From Pseudocercospora fijiensis CIRAD86 (taxonomy: Eukaryota; Ascomycota; Dothideomycetes; Mycosphaerellales; Mycosphaerellaceae), in assembly GCF_000340215.1 (NCBI RefSeq), contig NW_006921533.1:8593282-8657281 (forward strand): a stretch of DNA of 64,000 bases, in the 5' to 3' direction. Below the pieces are notes generated by a model. That model worked only from the letters and a program-made list of their open reading frames with translations, was not told the DNA's origin and did no database searches. The position numbers and the translations under genes were made by a program. Positions 1 through 10,657 of this stretch are shown here, one piece after another (position 1 is the first letter of the stretch; each line of letters begins with the position of its first letter).

Positions 1-1499
1 ACAGCATCACCTTCAGCTCCATATTCGCAAAGAAACGTCCTGGACAAGCGTGTGTGCCGTAGCCGAAAGGCATATGGTCAGTCTGTAGGGATACGAATTG
101 ATGACTGTTTCTTGAGTTAGCTTCGTATCGGACCGTGTGGAGTCGACCCATACCGCTCTTCCTGTCCAGGTTGCTCGCGTTTCTTCAAGGACCTGGTTGC
201 ATCGAACTTCTCCGGGTCTGGGTAATATTCCGGATTGACAACGTTGCTGTCATCAAAGTAGATACAGCTCCCTTTGGGGAACACGGTACCATCGGACAAT
301 GTGACCTCTTCTGTGCATCCCCTCCACGAGGTGACTGTTCTCATGGTCAGCCACTGGGCTTGTGGTAACGAATGGATGCAAATGTGAGGCAACATACCGC
401 GAAGGAAGTCGTGGTGGCGCATGACTTCCTTCATAAAACTATCAAGAAGTCTCATTTTGTATAGCGTGTGCTTCGTCCAGCCGCCTTCTCGGAGGAGAGG
501 GATGATTTCTGCCCGCAAGTCGGCCACAACCGAAGGGGTCTCGCATAGCTGTAATATGCAATTCGTCATAACTTCCGAGGTGGTCTGTATGGCAGTCATG
601 CTAAGGGATACCAAGTGAACGGCCACATCACTCTTCCGTCCCTGAGCTTGCGCGACCTCGACCATCCATGAGATCGCGTCAGCCGACTCCTTGGGGATCT
701 TACCGTGCTGCAGTGCCTCCTCCACAGCAGCTCGCCTTCTCGCGATCTCGGGAGTGATAAGGGCCCGAGCAGCACGGAGCTCGCGGCGTAGACGCCTCGT
801 TTCAGGCAAGAACCAGTGGACTAATGGACGCAAAGCTGGAGGAGTCTGCCGCATCCTTTTCTGAGCCAGGAACACTGCAGCTGTGTGATTGACTACGAGG
901 TCCAGCCATTCCTGATTGCGACATAGTGGAAATCCAACGAACACGCGTGTCGTTACTCGTGCGACGATGCGACTAACGAGGTCCTTGATGCGGCACGTAC
1001 GCCACTCCTTGCTTTCTCCTAGGACTTCAGACATTGTTGCAGCAGATTCGTCGATGACACTCGAATACAGGAGATTCAAGGATTGTGTAAGCTTGACTCG
1101 GACGACTTCTTGCATGAAATAGTCGTCGTGGCAGGCCGCCTCCATCGCTTCGAAGCCCGGGTAATCGATGAAAGCATCTTTGTCGTTGCCCTTTGCAAAA
1201 CTTAAGAACCGATTATTCCGCAGCTCGTCTATGAATCGAATGGGAACTAGGATCTTCCAGCCGGTAGCAGTACGTAGTTGAAAGCAGCCCGGGAATTTTT
1301 CCTGGCCTTCCTTGACCAGATCGTAGCCTCGACGGAAGTATTCGTCGCGGTCGTGACTTAGAATCGGAATGTTAGGTACTGGCTTCGGGCTGTGGTGTCG
1401 CGAAAAATAGATTATGAGTGTGATGCTCAATCCTATGCAGGTCAAGCAGAGCACATAGTTCAGAGAACTGGGGAACTGAGCGAGAATAATCGAAGTCAT
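1..1499 (-). CDS. Cytochrome P450 (P450-1), C-terminus cut by window edge
   Basis: Haem-thiolate monooxygenase, expected at the ER membrane and probably oxidising the cluster's terpene. Translation starts at the ATG at 1499; an upstream in-frame extension to 1697 has no P450 character. An N-terminal membrane segment ([16 protein letters not shown]) is followed by a P450 core with an I-helix AIQTTS, the ExxR motif within KEVMR, and, after an intron at 153-105 (GTATGG..CAG), the haem loop [13 protein letters not shown]. The spliced join reads EERHQFVSLQ, which fits the family, whereas the unspliced frame stops at 117. A further 39-bp in-frame intron at 397-359 is possible but unproven. The haem motif and overall layout match the P450 at 14716-16471, so the two are probably paralogues. 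The stop codon lies left of position 1. Nearest known families are the gibberellin/indole-diterpene type fungal P450s; the substrate is inferred from context. Confidence 0.93.
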
Positions 1500-2305
1500 G
1501 TTACTCGATCTGTACAATCTTCTTTCTTCAGAGTAGTTAAAGACACCCAAAATCAATGGTAGATAAGTCCTTCCGCTACAAACAGCGGTAAGAATTGCGA
1601 CTGGGCGACAGTCAGGTGGCGCGACAGACAGTACGAGCTGCACGCTTGATCTATCCAACTCTGTTAGTTGCTTGCGCAAGATACAGGCTCCCTGCACGTA
1701 GCTAGGCTCGCAGGCACAGCCTTGTTTTCCGCGGGACGGACAGACCTCGTACCGATCCGGTATGCAAATTTACCGCGGAACGTACCGGACCCCGTATGCA
1801 AGGGAACGTACCGATCCCGTACCGATCCCGCACGCAAGGCAAGACGCTAGCAGGGCTCGCAGGATTCCTCACCTACCCTACATTGCCCGAGCAGGCAGGG
1901 TGCGTCTAGCAAGCGCGCCTTTCTAGCTTTTTAAGCCTGTCTCGGCGCCTAGATTACTAAACTACGCAGTCGTATCGGATTTGGAATCTAGCCTCCTATA
2001 CTAATTTACGATCTATAATCCGAGTATTTAAAAAAGGATATATCTATATCCTAGCTAGTTAAGAGATCTATAGATATAGGTATAATCTAGTACTTAATCG
2101 TACGACTTATCTATTCTACGTTTAGATAGAAATATATAGTCTTAGCGTAGTCTATCTTTTAAATTTTTTTAAAAGATCTAGAAGTTAAATAGGCGTAATA
2201 TATAAATAGTATTATAGAGTTTAATCTATAAATTAATCCGTACCTTTATATATATCTGCTAGCTTTATTTTTAATATATAAAACTAATTATCTACTACTT
2301 AGCTA

Positions 2306-2307
<2 letters not shown>

Positions 2308-2339
<32 letters not shown>
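2308..2339. repeat. (TA)n microsatellite
   Basis: An uninterrupted alternating TA run of about 32 bp lies inside the AT-rich island. Confidence 0.9.
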
Positions 2340-2342
<3 letters not shown>

Positions 2343-2497
2343 TTATAAATTTTGCTTCTAACGCTAAAGAGTTATTAAAACCTAATATTTTAAAATCTAT
2401 AAGGTATCTATACGGCTATATATTAAGCCCTATTTACTTCTAGCCGTCTACCGATAATGCGGTTTAATTGTAGGTTATCGGCGGATTAGTAGAATTA

Positions 2498-2557
2498 TTC
2501 TTAGTAGACTTGTTCTTAGTAGACTTGTTCTTAGTAGACTTGTTCTTAGTAGACTTG
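2498..2557. repeat. 15-bp tandem repeat, four copies
   Basis: The unit ttcttagtagacttg is repeated four times without change, followed by a partial fifth copy (ttcttg). It lies at the right end of the AT-rich island. Confidence 0.92.
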
Positions 2558-3006
2558 TTCTTGTCTCTATATACGTCCTTTCTTATCTACTAGTTCGTTA
2601 ACCCTCGACGGCGGCAGATATTCTAAGGGACTTCGGCGTCGGTAGGCTTCTTGAATTTCCCTGTCCCCTTCTAGACGCTCCGTGGATGCCTCAGGTTCTG
2701 CCAGGGCGGCAAGCCGGAAGCGGGAGGGTCTGAGCGGCGACAAGAATTTCCTTGCTGTCTACCGAGCTACCGATAAGTAAGTAGACGCACCCTCAGACTA
2801 GTTCCAGTCCAAACTGGCTTCGTATCTCGGCTAATTTGTTGCATATCTCGAAGCTACGACCGCTATGCCTAGCTGCTCCTTTTCGATTAACTACGGCATA
2901 CCGCAATTGGGATGCTGACGTAGAAGTTCTTTATTGTCATGCCATACTGGCATGAAGCTGCATATACGCCACGATCGTAACCTCTCAGACTCTTGTATCA
3001 TTCATC

Positions 3007-4047
3007 ATGGCTACCAAGTGCCAAGTGGTTGCTGTCGCCGGGGGTACGGGCGGACTGGGTCGAGCATTTGCGGATGTTCTCCAAAATGATTACAAAGTCA
3101 TCGTGCTAACACATCAGGTAAGTCATCGACACGGGCTATGTCATCCAGTCTCATCGTAACAGTGTTCTTGTAGCCCAAAACGCGTGAGCAAGAGGTCTCT
3201 GTAGACTATAATGATATACAACAACTGCGTGACGTACTCGAGACGAACGACATCTTCGCAGTCGTGTCGACGCTGAGTGATGCCGCCGGCGATGCCCAAA
3301 TCAACCTTCTTGAAGCCTGTCTACAATCACAGTCGACTAGACGCTTTATCCCAAGTTCTTGGTTCCTGCACTATCCGCGGAGGTTGGTTGGCAATGTTTG
3401 TCTATAGTTCTCATCAACTCGAACTAATGACTTTCAGCGCTATCGACGTCATGCCACCGCTGGCAGATTATTTCAGGTGCCTCGATAGGCTCAACACCAC
3501 ATTGGAAACGAAATCTCTTGAGTGGACAGTCGTTAGCAACGGAATCTTTCTTGATTACTTCGGAATGCCTAGGATGCCTACAACGCTGCGCTCGGCTTGC
3601 TTTATCGTCGACATGCAGCATGAAATGATCGCGATACCTGGTGACGGAAACGACGTCGTAACCTTGACTTCCACAAGAGATGTGGCGGCACACGTATCTG
3701 CGCTTTTGAAATTGCCAGTGGGTTCATGGCCGCGGCAGTATCACATTGCTGGGGACCGAATGACACTCAACGACTTTGTAAAGCTAACGAAAATGGTCAC
3801 GGGTAGACAGCTGCGAGTGGTATACGATGAGAAGGAAAAGCTCCAGCGGGGAGAGATTACCTTGTTGCCGTCGCAATCGTCGCAAAGGTACGGGTTCGAC
3901 CTTGAGATCTTTATGAAATACATTGCCATCATGGAGACATGGATAGTGGACGGCTTGATGGACATTGAGCCCACTCCAGTCGAGGGTATGCCCACAATCT
4001 CCTGTACAACCGTGAAGGAGATGCTCGAGAACTATTGGAAGATATAG
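3007..4047 (+). CDS. NmrA-like / isoflavone-reductase-type NAD(P)-binding protein
   Basis: Three exons, 3007-3117, 3174-3382 and 3438-4047, joined at consensus introns (GTAAGT..TAG and GTTGGT..CAG), give a 309-aa protein, the usual size for the NmrA/isoflavone reductase group of atypical short-chain dehydrogenases. The N-terminus has the Rossmann glycine motif GGTGGLG (residues 12-18) after a hydrophobic strand; a segment reading RFIPSSW matches the family's RFIPSEW region. Members are NAD(P)H-dependent reductases or cofactor-sensing regulators. Lying inside a terpene cluster, a role in reducing an enone or ketone intermediate is plausible, but this is inference. It is divergent from P450-1 and convergent with the dioxygenase gene. 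Alternative: a redox-sensing NmrA-type regulator without catalysis. Confidence 0.88.
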
Positions 4048-4515
4048 AGTCCTCACAACATGATTTGAATCACGAGTACTCGTAGCCACTCGCTTGAGGT
4101 ATGAAGTGGGCGGACTTGCGAACAGTGCTGCCCAGCAAGGAAGCTCCAGAGTGCCGTCTAAGGCTAGATACATGCCTTTTACATCGAGAAGTGAGCTTGA
4201 TGCTCAGCTCAGTCCGGATCCCCAACATCTGTCCTAAAATTCTGTGACCGCTTCTACTTCTCATACGAAAAACCACATTCAATATCAGAACTCCGTGCCA
4301 GCCTGAATTGCCAAGACACAAGGCTGCCTCCAGGCAAGAGGTATAAACGTCAGCGATGCATGGGTCGAACGTGCGTGCGAGCTCTCTAAACACAGTAACG
4401 TTGCATTTCCTCTCTCGTTTGCTACATTGAATCAAATACCGTGTCACCTCGCTGTCTAACTCAACGCGCGCGGAAAAGCCACCAAACGACAACATTGTCA
4501 GACATTTGAAGATCT
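4048..4515. other. Convergent intergenic region
   Basis: About 470 bp between the 3' ends of the NmrA-like gene and the dioxygenase gene. I see no conserved coding frame or repeat; it presumably holds both transcription ends. Confidence 0.5.
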
Positions 4516-5992
4516 TCAGTGAGCAGCAACTGCTGGCGGTTGCGGCACTCGGTGACTTGGGATCCACCCTTGGTGTACGATACGCGGCCCGAACGACACA
4601 GGATAATCAATCTTCGAATGCATCATGCCCCAATTATACCAGAACACATGGTCGCCTTCTTCCTCTGGACCGACGTACACATACTCAGGCCGCAAGATTC
4701 GTTGCTGCAGCTGGTGCATGAACGCGCGAGCATGCTCGGCACCCTCGATGACCTCCGGCTCCTTTTGATCCACCGAGCGGCGGATGAGAAGGCGTCGGAC
4801 ACAGTTTGGTTGAACTTGGAGAGATTTCTCCCCCGTGAGCTCGTTGATCCAAACCATGGGGTACTGTTGGCGAAAGAAGAGCAGGGATCGTCAGCAAAGA
4901 CTGATCTCGGAGAAACTGTGAAAGTCGCTACCAACCGTCTTGGTCCAACGCTCCTCACGAGCAATTTCCTCCATTGTCTCAGGCGATTTTTCACGACCTT
5001 CGTCCGCAACACCCAATCCGTTTGGATTCCCGCGACAGCTCCGAATCCATTCGTACGGATAATGCATGTATTCGACAGAGCTATTGTCGACCATGACTTT
5101 CTCCTCATCTGTTAACATTTCGTACAATTGGGAAGTACTGAAGAACCCGGTACGACCTGGCTTGGCCTTTAGACTCATACCAGACCCGTCTGCCCATTCG
5201 ATTGTCTGCTCGCCCTGAGGAAGCTTGATGAACCGCAGCGAGCTGATGTAAGGTGGATGAACCTTGTAAAGAGGGCCATCCATATGCCACGATTGGAAGC
5301 GGGTGATGCCAGCTTGGAAGTCCTCTTCCGCGAGTGGTTTGGAGTAATAGTTGCCGGCGAAGGCCTCACCGAGATCAAGTTTCTTCAAACCGTAGTGGTC
5401 GTCCCCCTGGTATCCTTTACCCATCAAATGGATGTGACCTTCATCAGCGGTAGGCACCGTTGCGAGTTTCAGCATAGCCTAGATATTTCCCGATCAGCAA
5501 ATCACTTCTTGAAGCCTTTCCACGGCACGGCGCTCGGGCGATTACGGACAATCAATCCTTCTCCAGTGGGGTGAAAGAGTTGCCCAAACTCCTCTTGAGT
5601 GATCATATGGTGCATGGGATCTAATTTTTTGATGACTTCCCAATTTCTGTCTGGCGTCTCCGCTTGTTGGCCTTTGACTATTACAACTTTATGGCGCAGT
5701 ATAGCCTCGCGGAGTTGATCGATCTCGGCATCTATGCAATCCATTTGGTCAACAATAGTGGACGATATGCTGCCGTGAGGGTACGGAGTCGTAACTTACC
5801 TGAGGCGCTGTTCAGATCGAGGCCAGTGATGTATGCTCCGAACTAAAAATTTCTCTGCCGTTAATATGCGGTACTGTTGAATTTTTCTCGCATCAAGCTC
5901 CTACGACTAACATTGAGCTTTTTCTCCGGTCCATGGACGATGGGGTGGACTTCGATGTGGCTAGTAGCCCCGTTGGTATTGATCGAAGCCAT
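4516..5992 (-). CDS. TauD/TfdA-type Fe(II)/2-oxoglutarate-dependent dioxygenase
   Basis: Non-haem iron oxygenase that would couple 2-oxoglutarate decarboxylation to hydroxylation, desaturation or rearrangement of the substrate. Five exons, 5992-5912, 5842-5800, 5731-5550, 5478-4936 and 4863-4516, give 398 aa, a normal TauD length. The HxD iron ligands are in WHMDGP (H167, D169), the distal histidine is in MMHSK (about H365), and the 2-oxoglutarate-binding arginine is probably R377 in GPRIVHQ. The early segment FGAYITGLDL is the family's substrate-lobe start. The third donor is a weak GTCCGT, chosen because it alone keeps the frame; the better-looking donor three bases downstream breaks it. 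Fusicoccane clusters contain a dioxygenase of this kind, which supports a tailoring role here. Short 3' gap to the NmrA-like gene, same strand as the terpene synthase. Confidence 0.9.
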
Positions 5993-6530
5993 GAACTTTC
6001 TGGTAAAATGTTGTACTGAACGAAGAAGACTTGTCGAGTGGGATAGATGCGAAGGACTCTGGATTCCCTATACGGAGGGCGGAACAAACAGCTTCCACTC
6101 TACTAATACACCAAGCACCAAGCCGGCAACATATGCAGCTATTTCTGCGAGGGTGCGTAGTTCTAGTTTGCTTATCCAAGCTTCGCATATCAGTCCGATT
6201 TGTCTCCTAGTGAGTGGCGAAGTCCTTGATCAGCATCCCGGCTTTGCAACGCCGCGAGGATTACCGAGTGCCTATACAGCGGAGTAATAGTGGAATTGCC
6301 GATTATACTCGAGGCAACAGAATGCAGACGAACTCCATAAATGGAATCCCGAGTTCCCAGGGTAGAGGCAGCGGTCAGCGGTCTATATCGCTCAGGGTTT
6401 TGTTTTATTCGAAGATACCGTAACCAATATAGAATCTCAGAAGCGCAAAGTGTTACATAGGAGAAAGGCACTACATAGTCGATATCTAGATTTTCGAAGA
6501 AACAAACTCCAATTCGCCCAAGGCGTGTGT
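5993..6530. promoter_or_regulatory. Intergenic region, dioxygenase promoter and terpene synthase 3' end
   Basis: About 540 bp lie between the terpene synthase stop and the dioxygenase start, both on the minus strand. It must contain the dioxygenase promoter. No conserved frame, repeat or recognisable binding site was found. Confidence 0.5.
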
Positions 6531-9042
6531 TCACACCCCCAACTTGAGTAGCATCAGCTTTATGTAAAGGTTTTCCGACGCAAATAAGTCCGATAGAAAC
6601 TGCAGTTCCGCCATCAGTTCGTTATGCAACAAAGACAGGATCTTTTTCAGATATTTATTGGTTTCCTTCAGCTCCATTTGTTCTAGAATCAGACTTTTCT
6701 GAGCGTCATCGAGGGCTCCATCGGCCAGTCTCGTAGACAGCAGATTCTGGAGCAGAATGTTGTGTGGTTCTTGTGCAATCGTATAGATCAAGGGAATTGT
6801 GTACGTTCCGCAATCCAGATCTTCACAGAATCCCTTTTGTTTGGTGTACTTTTCAAATGTCGTGGTTAGAGTGTGATTGATGCCCAATGGACGTGTGCGA
6901 GTAGAACTTACTTCATGCGACGTGATATTTTGGAAGTCGTCGCGGATCTGGAAGAAACGACCGAGGAGAAGACAGAAGCGCAATAGTGACCTCTCCGTCG
7001 CTTTATCCGTTGTTGAGAAAAGACACATAAGTTTCGCGGCCAGTATGAAGAGAGCGCCAGTCTCTGCGATAGAGCGAGTCAGTGTTTGCCGTGTACAGGT
7101 CTGTATCATTGCTCAACACGCCAGGGACACTCACTCTGGTCAATCGTCTGGATGTATTCAGTCAATGACGGGCAAGAGAGATTTCGAGATGAGTGGAGGT
7201 CCTGAGCTTGACCAACGAAAAGACTGGTCAACTGTTCTAACACTATATCGACCCCTCGATCGCCTGCGAACCGACGTGTCTCCTTGATAGATTCGTTTAC
7301 GAGGAATGAGGCCGAATTGATCGTTTGAGCGATTCCAAAGACGCGATGAGTGGCAGGTTTGCTCCGGCGCAATGGAGAGCCGTCCTGAACGTCGTCAAAC
7401 CTGGTCATGGGAGAGTATGTCAGCAGAACTGCAGGCTCAGGGGATGGTGTGTCAGAGTATATTACATCAGTGACGCATTATGCAGCATGCGCACGACTTT
7501 CTTCACTTGAGAAGATGTTTCTCTACCCACGTCTAGCCAGTGATTGATACCATCCAGAAACATGTCTCGGGCACCCTTGGAGGGAAGCGAGTCTATGTAT
7601 TCCCATGGCGCACTGATTGTCTGTCGTTACCGTCAGAACTGCATGCTTGACCCAAATGTAGAAGAGAGTCTTACTTCATGAGACAATGGGGGAAGTGAGC
7701 AGTCGAGGAGAGAGGACATTATGCCTGAGATGTCATCGGTCCCTCCTTCCTGGGATCTGGATTCAACCGTGGTTTCAGACTCAGGCTTCGGCGATCCGTT
7801 CGTGCTTGTTGAGTCGTAAGAACTGCTGGAGCTGTCAAATCCGGTGGGATCGGGAACGCCATTCAGCATCCAATCCACTTGAGTCTGGTTGAAATGCTGC
7901 CCGGGGTTGTATCTCGGGCAGGATTTGCTCCAAATGACGTTGCCTGAAATGCTGTATTGCATGGCTTCAATGTAAGTGCGTAGATCTGCGGATAGCGACT
8001 CGTCGTCCTTGACCCTCTGAACATTTTCGACGTATCGGGCAACGTACTGAGCTGCCAGTTCCCGGCAGTATTGGCCAGCCTGCTCCTCGGACAGTCCTTT
8101 CTCTTGCATGAGAATCCAGACGGCATTGATGATATGACTACGCCCAGACTTTTGGTTCGCATCCCGCTCCTTGGGCCATGAGAAGACGTCGTTGGCTAGT
8201 CCCACAGCAACCCAGGCGGGCTCCATCAGCCTGTGGCAAGCTTCCATTTCGTGGTCCGGGATGTGAAGGGCCATACCGAAGGTCACAACGCCATACCAGA
8301 ACCTAGCGTAGTGAATGTTAGTCGGACTGGTAAACAGCGCCCGGCAAAGAGAAACTCACATCTCGCCCACGTCCTTGACACGATAGGGTAGGTAGTCTTC
8401 TAGTCGTGTAAAGATTGTGCCATGCTGACGACTTGAACCGACTCTGAGGAACTCGGACCACGCCCTCATGGTTACAACCGCGCACTTCTTGTCAATTGCC
8501 ATCATCTCAGATACCATCTGTGTGAGTATTCGCATCTTTCCACTGCTGTCGAGGTCTTTCGGCGGCCTCGAGCTCAGAGCGTCCGTTAGGAAGCCTTGCA
8601 TCATCTTATCGTTCTCGGAATTCATCTACCTCTATGAGCACCGTGCCTTGTGTGACCGCGAGATCTCCCGAATACATACATTGTCTTCAGTTTCCAGCTC
8701 AGTAGCATCTAGAAGCAGTTCGTTAGGAGTCGCAAGTATGGAAGTCGCTGCTATACTAGACTTACCATCATACAAGAACGCGAATTCATTCGCATATGAA
8801 ATGATTTCCAGGCGTTCTGGTATACATTCGGGCACGCAGACTGTCATGAAGCTGAAATCGTGACCTAGAGTGCCTTTGAACTGCTTGATAGGCGCAACAT
8901 ATCTGGCCCAATCATGCTGCGCGCGGATAGCACCTCGATCCTCGAAGTGCGTAAAGTTGTTCTTTCGTAAGTCAATGCCCTTTGATAGCCCTTCATTGTC
9001 GTATGTCTTTGGGTCTACAATGGTAGAGAACTGATAGATCAT
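6531..9042 (-). CDS. Bifunctional terpene synthase (terpene cyclase + prenyl diphosphate synthase), fusicoccadiene-synthase-like
   Basis: Core enzyme. Eight exons (9042-8766, 8708-8680, 8625-8360, 8302-7675, 7620-7466, 7400-7135, 7063-6912, 6848-6531) give 696 aa, close to known fungal two-domain synthases of about 700-720 aa. The N-terminal class I cyclase has an aspartate-rich motif DDATE (92-96), the metal-binding NSE motif NDVFSWPKE (228-236) and the RY pair in CPRYNP. A Ser/Thr/Glu-rich linker (about residues 370-415) leads to an E-type prenyltransferase with DDVQD (454-458) and the second motif DDFQN (582-586), then KGFCEDLD. The prenyltransferase would build geranylgeranyl diphosphate (or a C25 chain) and the cyclase would close it; the N-terminal DRGAIRA block and the cyclase sequence strongly resemble fusicocca-diene synthases. 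A sesterterpene product (ophiobolin-like) cannot be excluded. The fifth position of the first motif is Glu rather than the usual Asp. Confidence 0.96.
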
Positions 9043-9214
9043 GATAGTCTGTCGTCCTAGACTGTCTCGTCCTACATGCAATGAGTACAACGGCAGCAAG
9101 AGTATAGTAGTACGATGTATATAGTGTCGTACTCGTCCGAAATGTAGCGAATAACGTATAGCAGCTAGGCCCGGGGCACGCACAGCCTCGCGTAATGTGC
9201 ACTTTCGAGGAATC

Positions 9215-9700
9215 TTAGGCTTGAAAATAAATACTTATTTCCTCTATAGATTTAGGTAAAAGTTAGTAAATAGATTATTTACTTAGATTCTAGTTTAAAA
9301 ATATAGTACTTAAGTTATTTACTAAAATCTATAGGATAAAAAGAAGCTAAATACCTAATAGATACTCTATAGTACTTAGAATATAAATAATTACTATATA
9401 TATTACTACTAATACCTATAGTTTACTTTATAAAAACCTTAATATATATTGAAATAAAAAATAGTAATAGAGTATTTTATATAAGTTTAGTTATATAGTA
9501 GATTTATATTATTCGAGTAGTAATAAGTATATTATAAGCTATATATTCTTTCTTTTATATCTTTTTATTATTTAAAATACTAAAAAAGATATTATATATA
9601 CTAATACTAATAAAATAAACCAAATTATAAAACTCTTAAAGTATTTATAGTTTAGGCTCTATAGTACTAGTATTTAAGCTAAATATACGAAAGGTAGGGG
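9215..9700. repeat. AT-rich, RIP-like island
   Basis: Strongly TpA-rich sequence with abrupt change of composition on both sides. The left end holds loosely inverted words (tatagattta near 9245 and aaatctatag near 9324), so a decayed small inverted-repeat element is possible. No protein is readable. Confidence 0.5.
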
Positions 9701-10034
9701 TTAGATATACTTGTTTCCTATCTTTAGTTTCCTTTCTCCCGTACGTATTCTAGTAGCGCCGCGACGAGTACCGAGCGACGACGTATACCGAGCGACGTAT
9801 AACGACGAGTACCGAGCGAGCTACGACGATATGCAAGCTAGAGTAGATTGGCCTACTAAATTAGGAGAAACTAGCTGCGTACAAAGCAAACCAAGCCGGC
9901 TATTTTCTGTAAGCTGCCTACTAGGCAAGCCAAGTCAGCTAGTTTCTGCTATGAACTGCCTACTAAGCAAACCGAGCCGGCCAATTCCAGCTTCCACTGA
10001 TCTGGCAGGCTGTGCAAGCTATTTTCTCACAGCC

Positions 10035-10229
10035 TCGCAAGCTATGCGAGCCAGTTTCTCCAGATATTGGCCGGCTTCTCCAGATATTGGCCGGCTTAGC
10101 TCGGCTTAGATCGCAAGCTATGCGAGCCAGTTTCTCCAGATATTGGGCGATAGCTCGGCTTAGATCGCAAGCTATGCGAGCCAGTTTCTCCAGATATTGG
10201 GCAATAGCTCGGCTTAGATCGCAAGCCGG
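10035..10229. repeat. 54-bp tandem array with internal 22-bp duplication
   Basis: Units starting tcgcaagctatgcgagccag begin at 10035, 10111 and 10165, with a truncated unit at 10219. The last two intervals are exactly 54 bp; the first is 76 bp because a 22-bp piece (ending ccagatattggccggcttct) is duplicated inside it. The array is not TpA-rich and looks recent. It lies in the promoter shared by the synthase and P450-2. Confidence 0.9.
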
Positions 10230-10657
10230 TTTGCTTGTACTCAGTAGGCTGCACTGTCCCTTGTTCATTCAATGAAGTTCTAGTAGCGCCGATCCTCAAA
10301 CGGTATCTTTTTCATGTGACAGTGTTGAGGGCCGCAGTGCATGGATCTTCGGATCAGCAGGTTGTCGCGCTGCGTACTGGTGCCTAGTGAGCCGTAATCC
10401 TACTCGCAAAACTGAACGAGGTAGAGTAGCAGGACAAGGTCACCATGAAGCAAGGCGACTTCTTGTCGGAGTCGGTGTGAGCTGGACTCGTCGGCCGTGC
10501 AGTGCTCGCTGCTCGGATCGGATGTGTCTCCATCATTGTATGGTTAGTGGCCTTTCGAAGTCTTGACTAATGATCGTTTCACCTCTAAGTCCGCTCAACA
10601 GCGAGGCTCTGCAAGTTCACTACTGACGCGACCAAGTCTGCCTCGTTGCCATTCACA

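Larger units (their letters stand above)
1960..2590. repeat. AT-rich, RIP-like island in promoter region
   Basis: Base composition changes sharply to TpA-rich, CpA/TpG-poor sequence, the same style as the repeat block right of 18920. It contains a (TA)n run and a 15-bp tandem repeat. No transposon protein can be read. The likely origin is an old, RIP-mutated insertion in the shared promoter; the exact ends are not defined. Confidence 0.6.
1500..3006. promoter_or_regulatory. Divergent intergenic region between P450-1 and NmrA-like gene
   Basis: This 1.5-kb gap separates two divergently transcribed genes and must hold both promoters. The ends (about 1500-1950 and 2590-3006) have normal base composition. 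The middle is an AT-rich, TpA-rich island listed separately. Short repeated words containing cgtaccgatc occur at about 1748-1835. I saw no coding sequence and no motif I can name as an operator. Confidence 0.6.
9043..10657. promoter_or_regulatory. Divergent promoter region between terpene synthase and P450-2
   Basis: This 1.6-kb region drives the core synthase leftwards and P450-2 rightwards. It contains an AT-rich island (about 9215-9700), a zone of short repeats containing cgagtaccgagcga (about 9755-9825) and a 54-bp tandem array (10035-10229). About 10280-10657 has ordinary composition and is the likely P450-2 promoter. No coding gene was found; a long open frame through the repeats is an artefact of their composition. 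Confidence 0.6.

Noticed and set aside
1500..1697. Upstream extension of P450-1
   Set aside because: The 66 extra residues precede a normal P450 membrane anchor and show no family match; the ATG at 1499 is the natural start.
9711..10109. 132-codon open frame on the plus strand
   Set aside because: It runs through short tandem repeats in a promoter region, has no domain, and both strands of the repeats are open, so it is a by-product of repeat composition.
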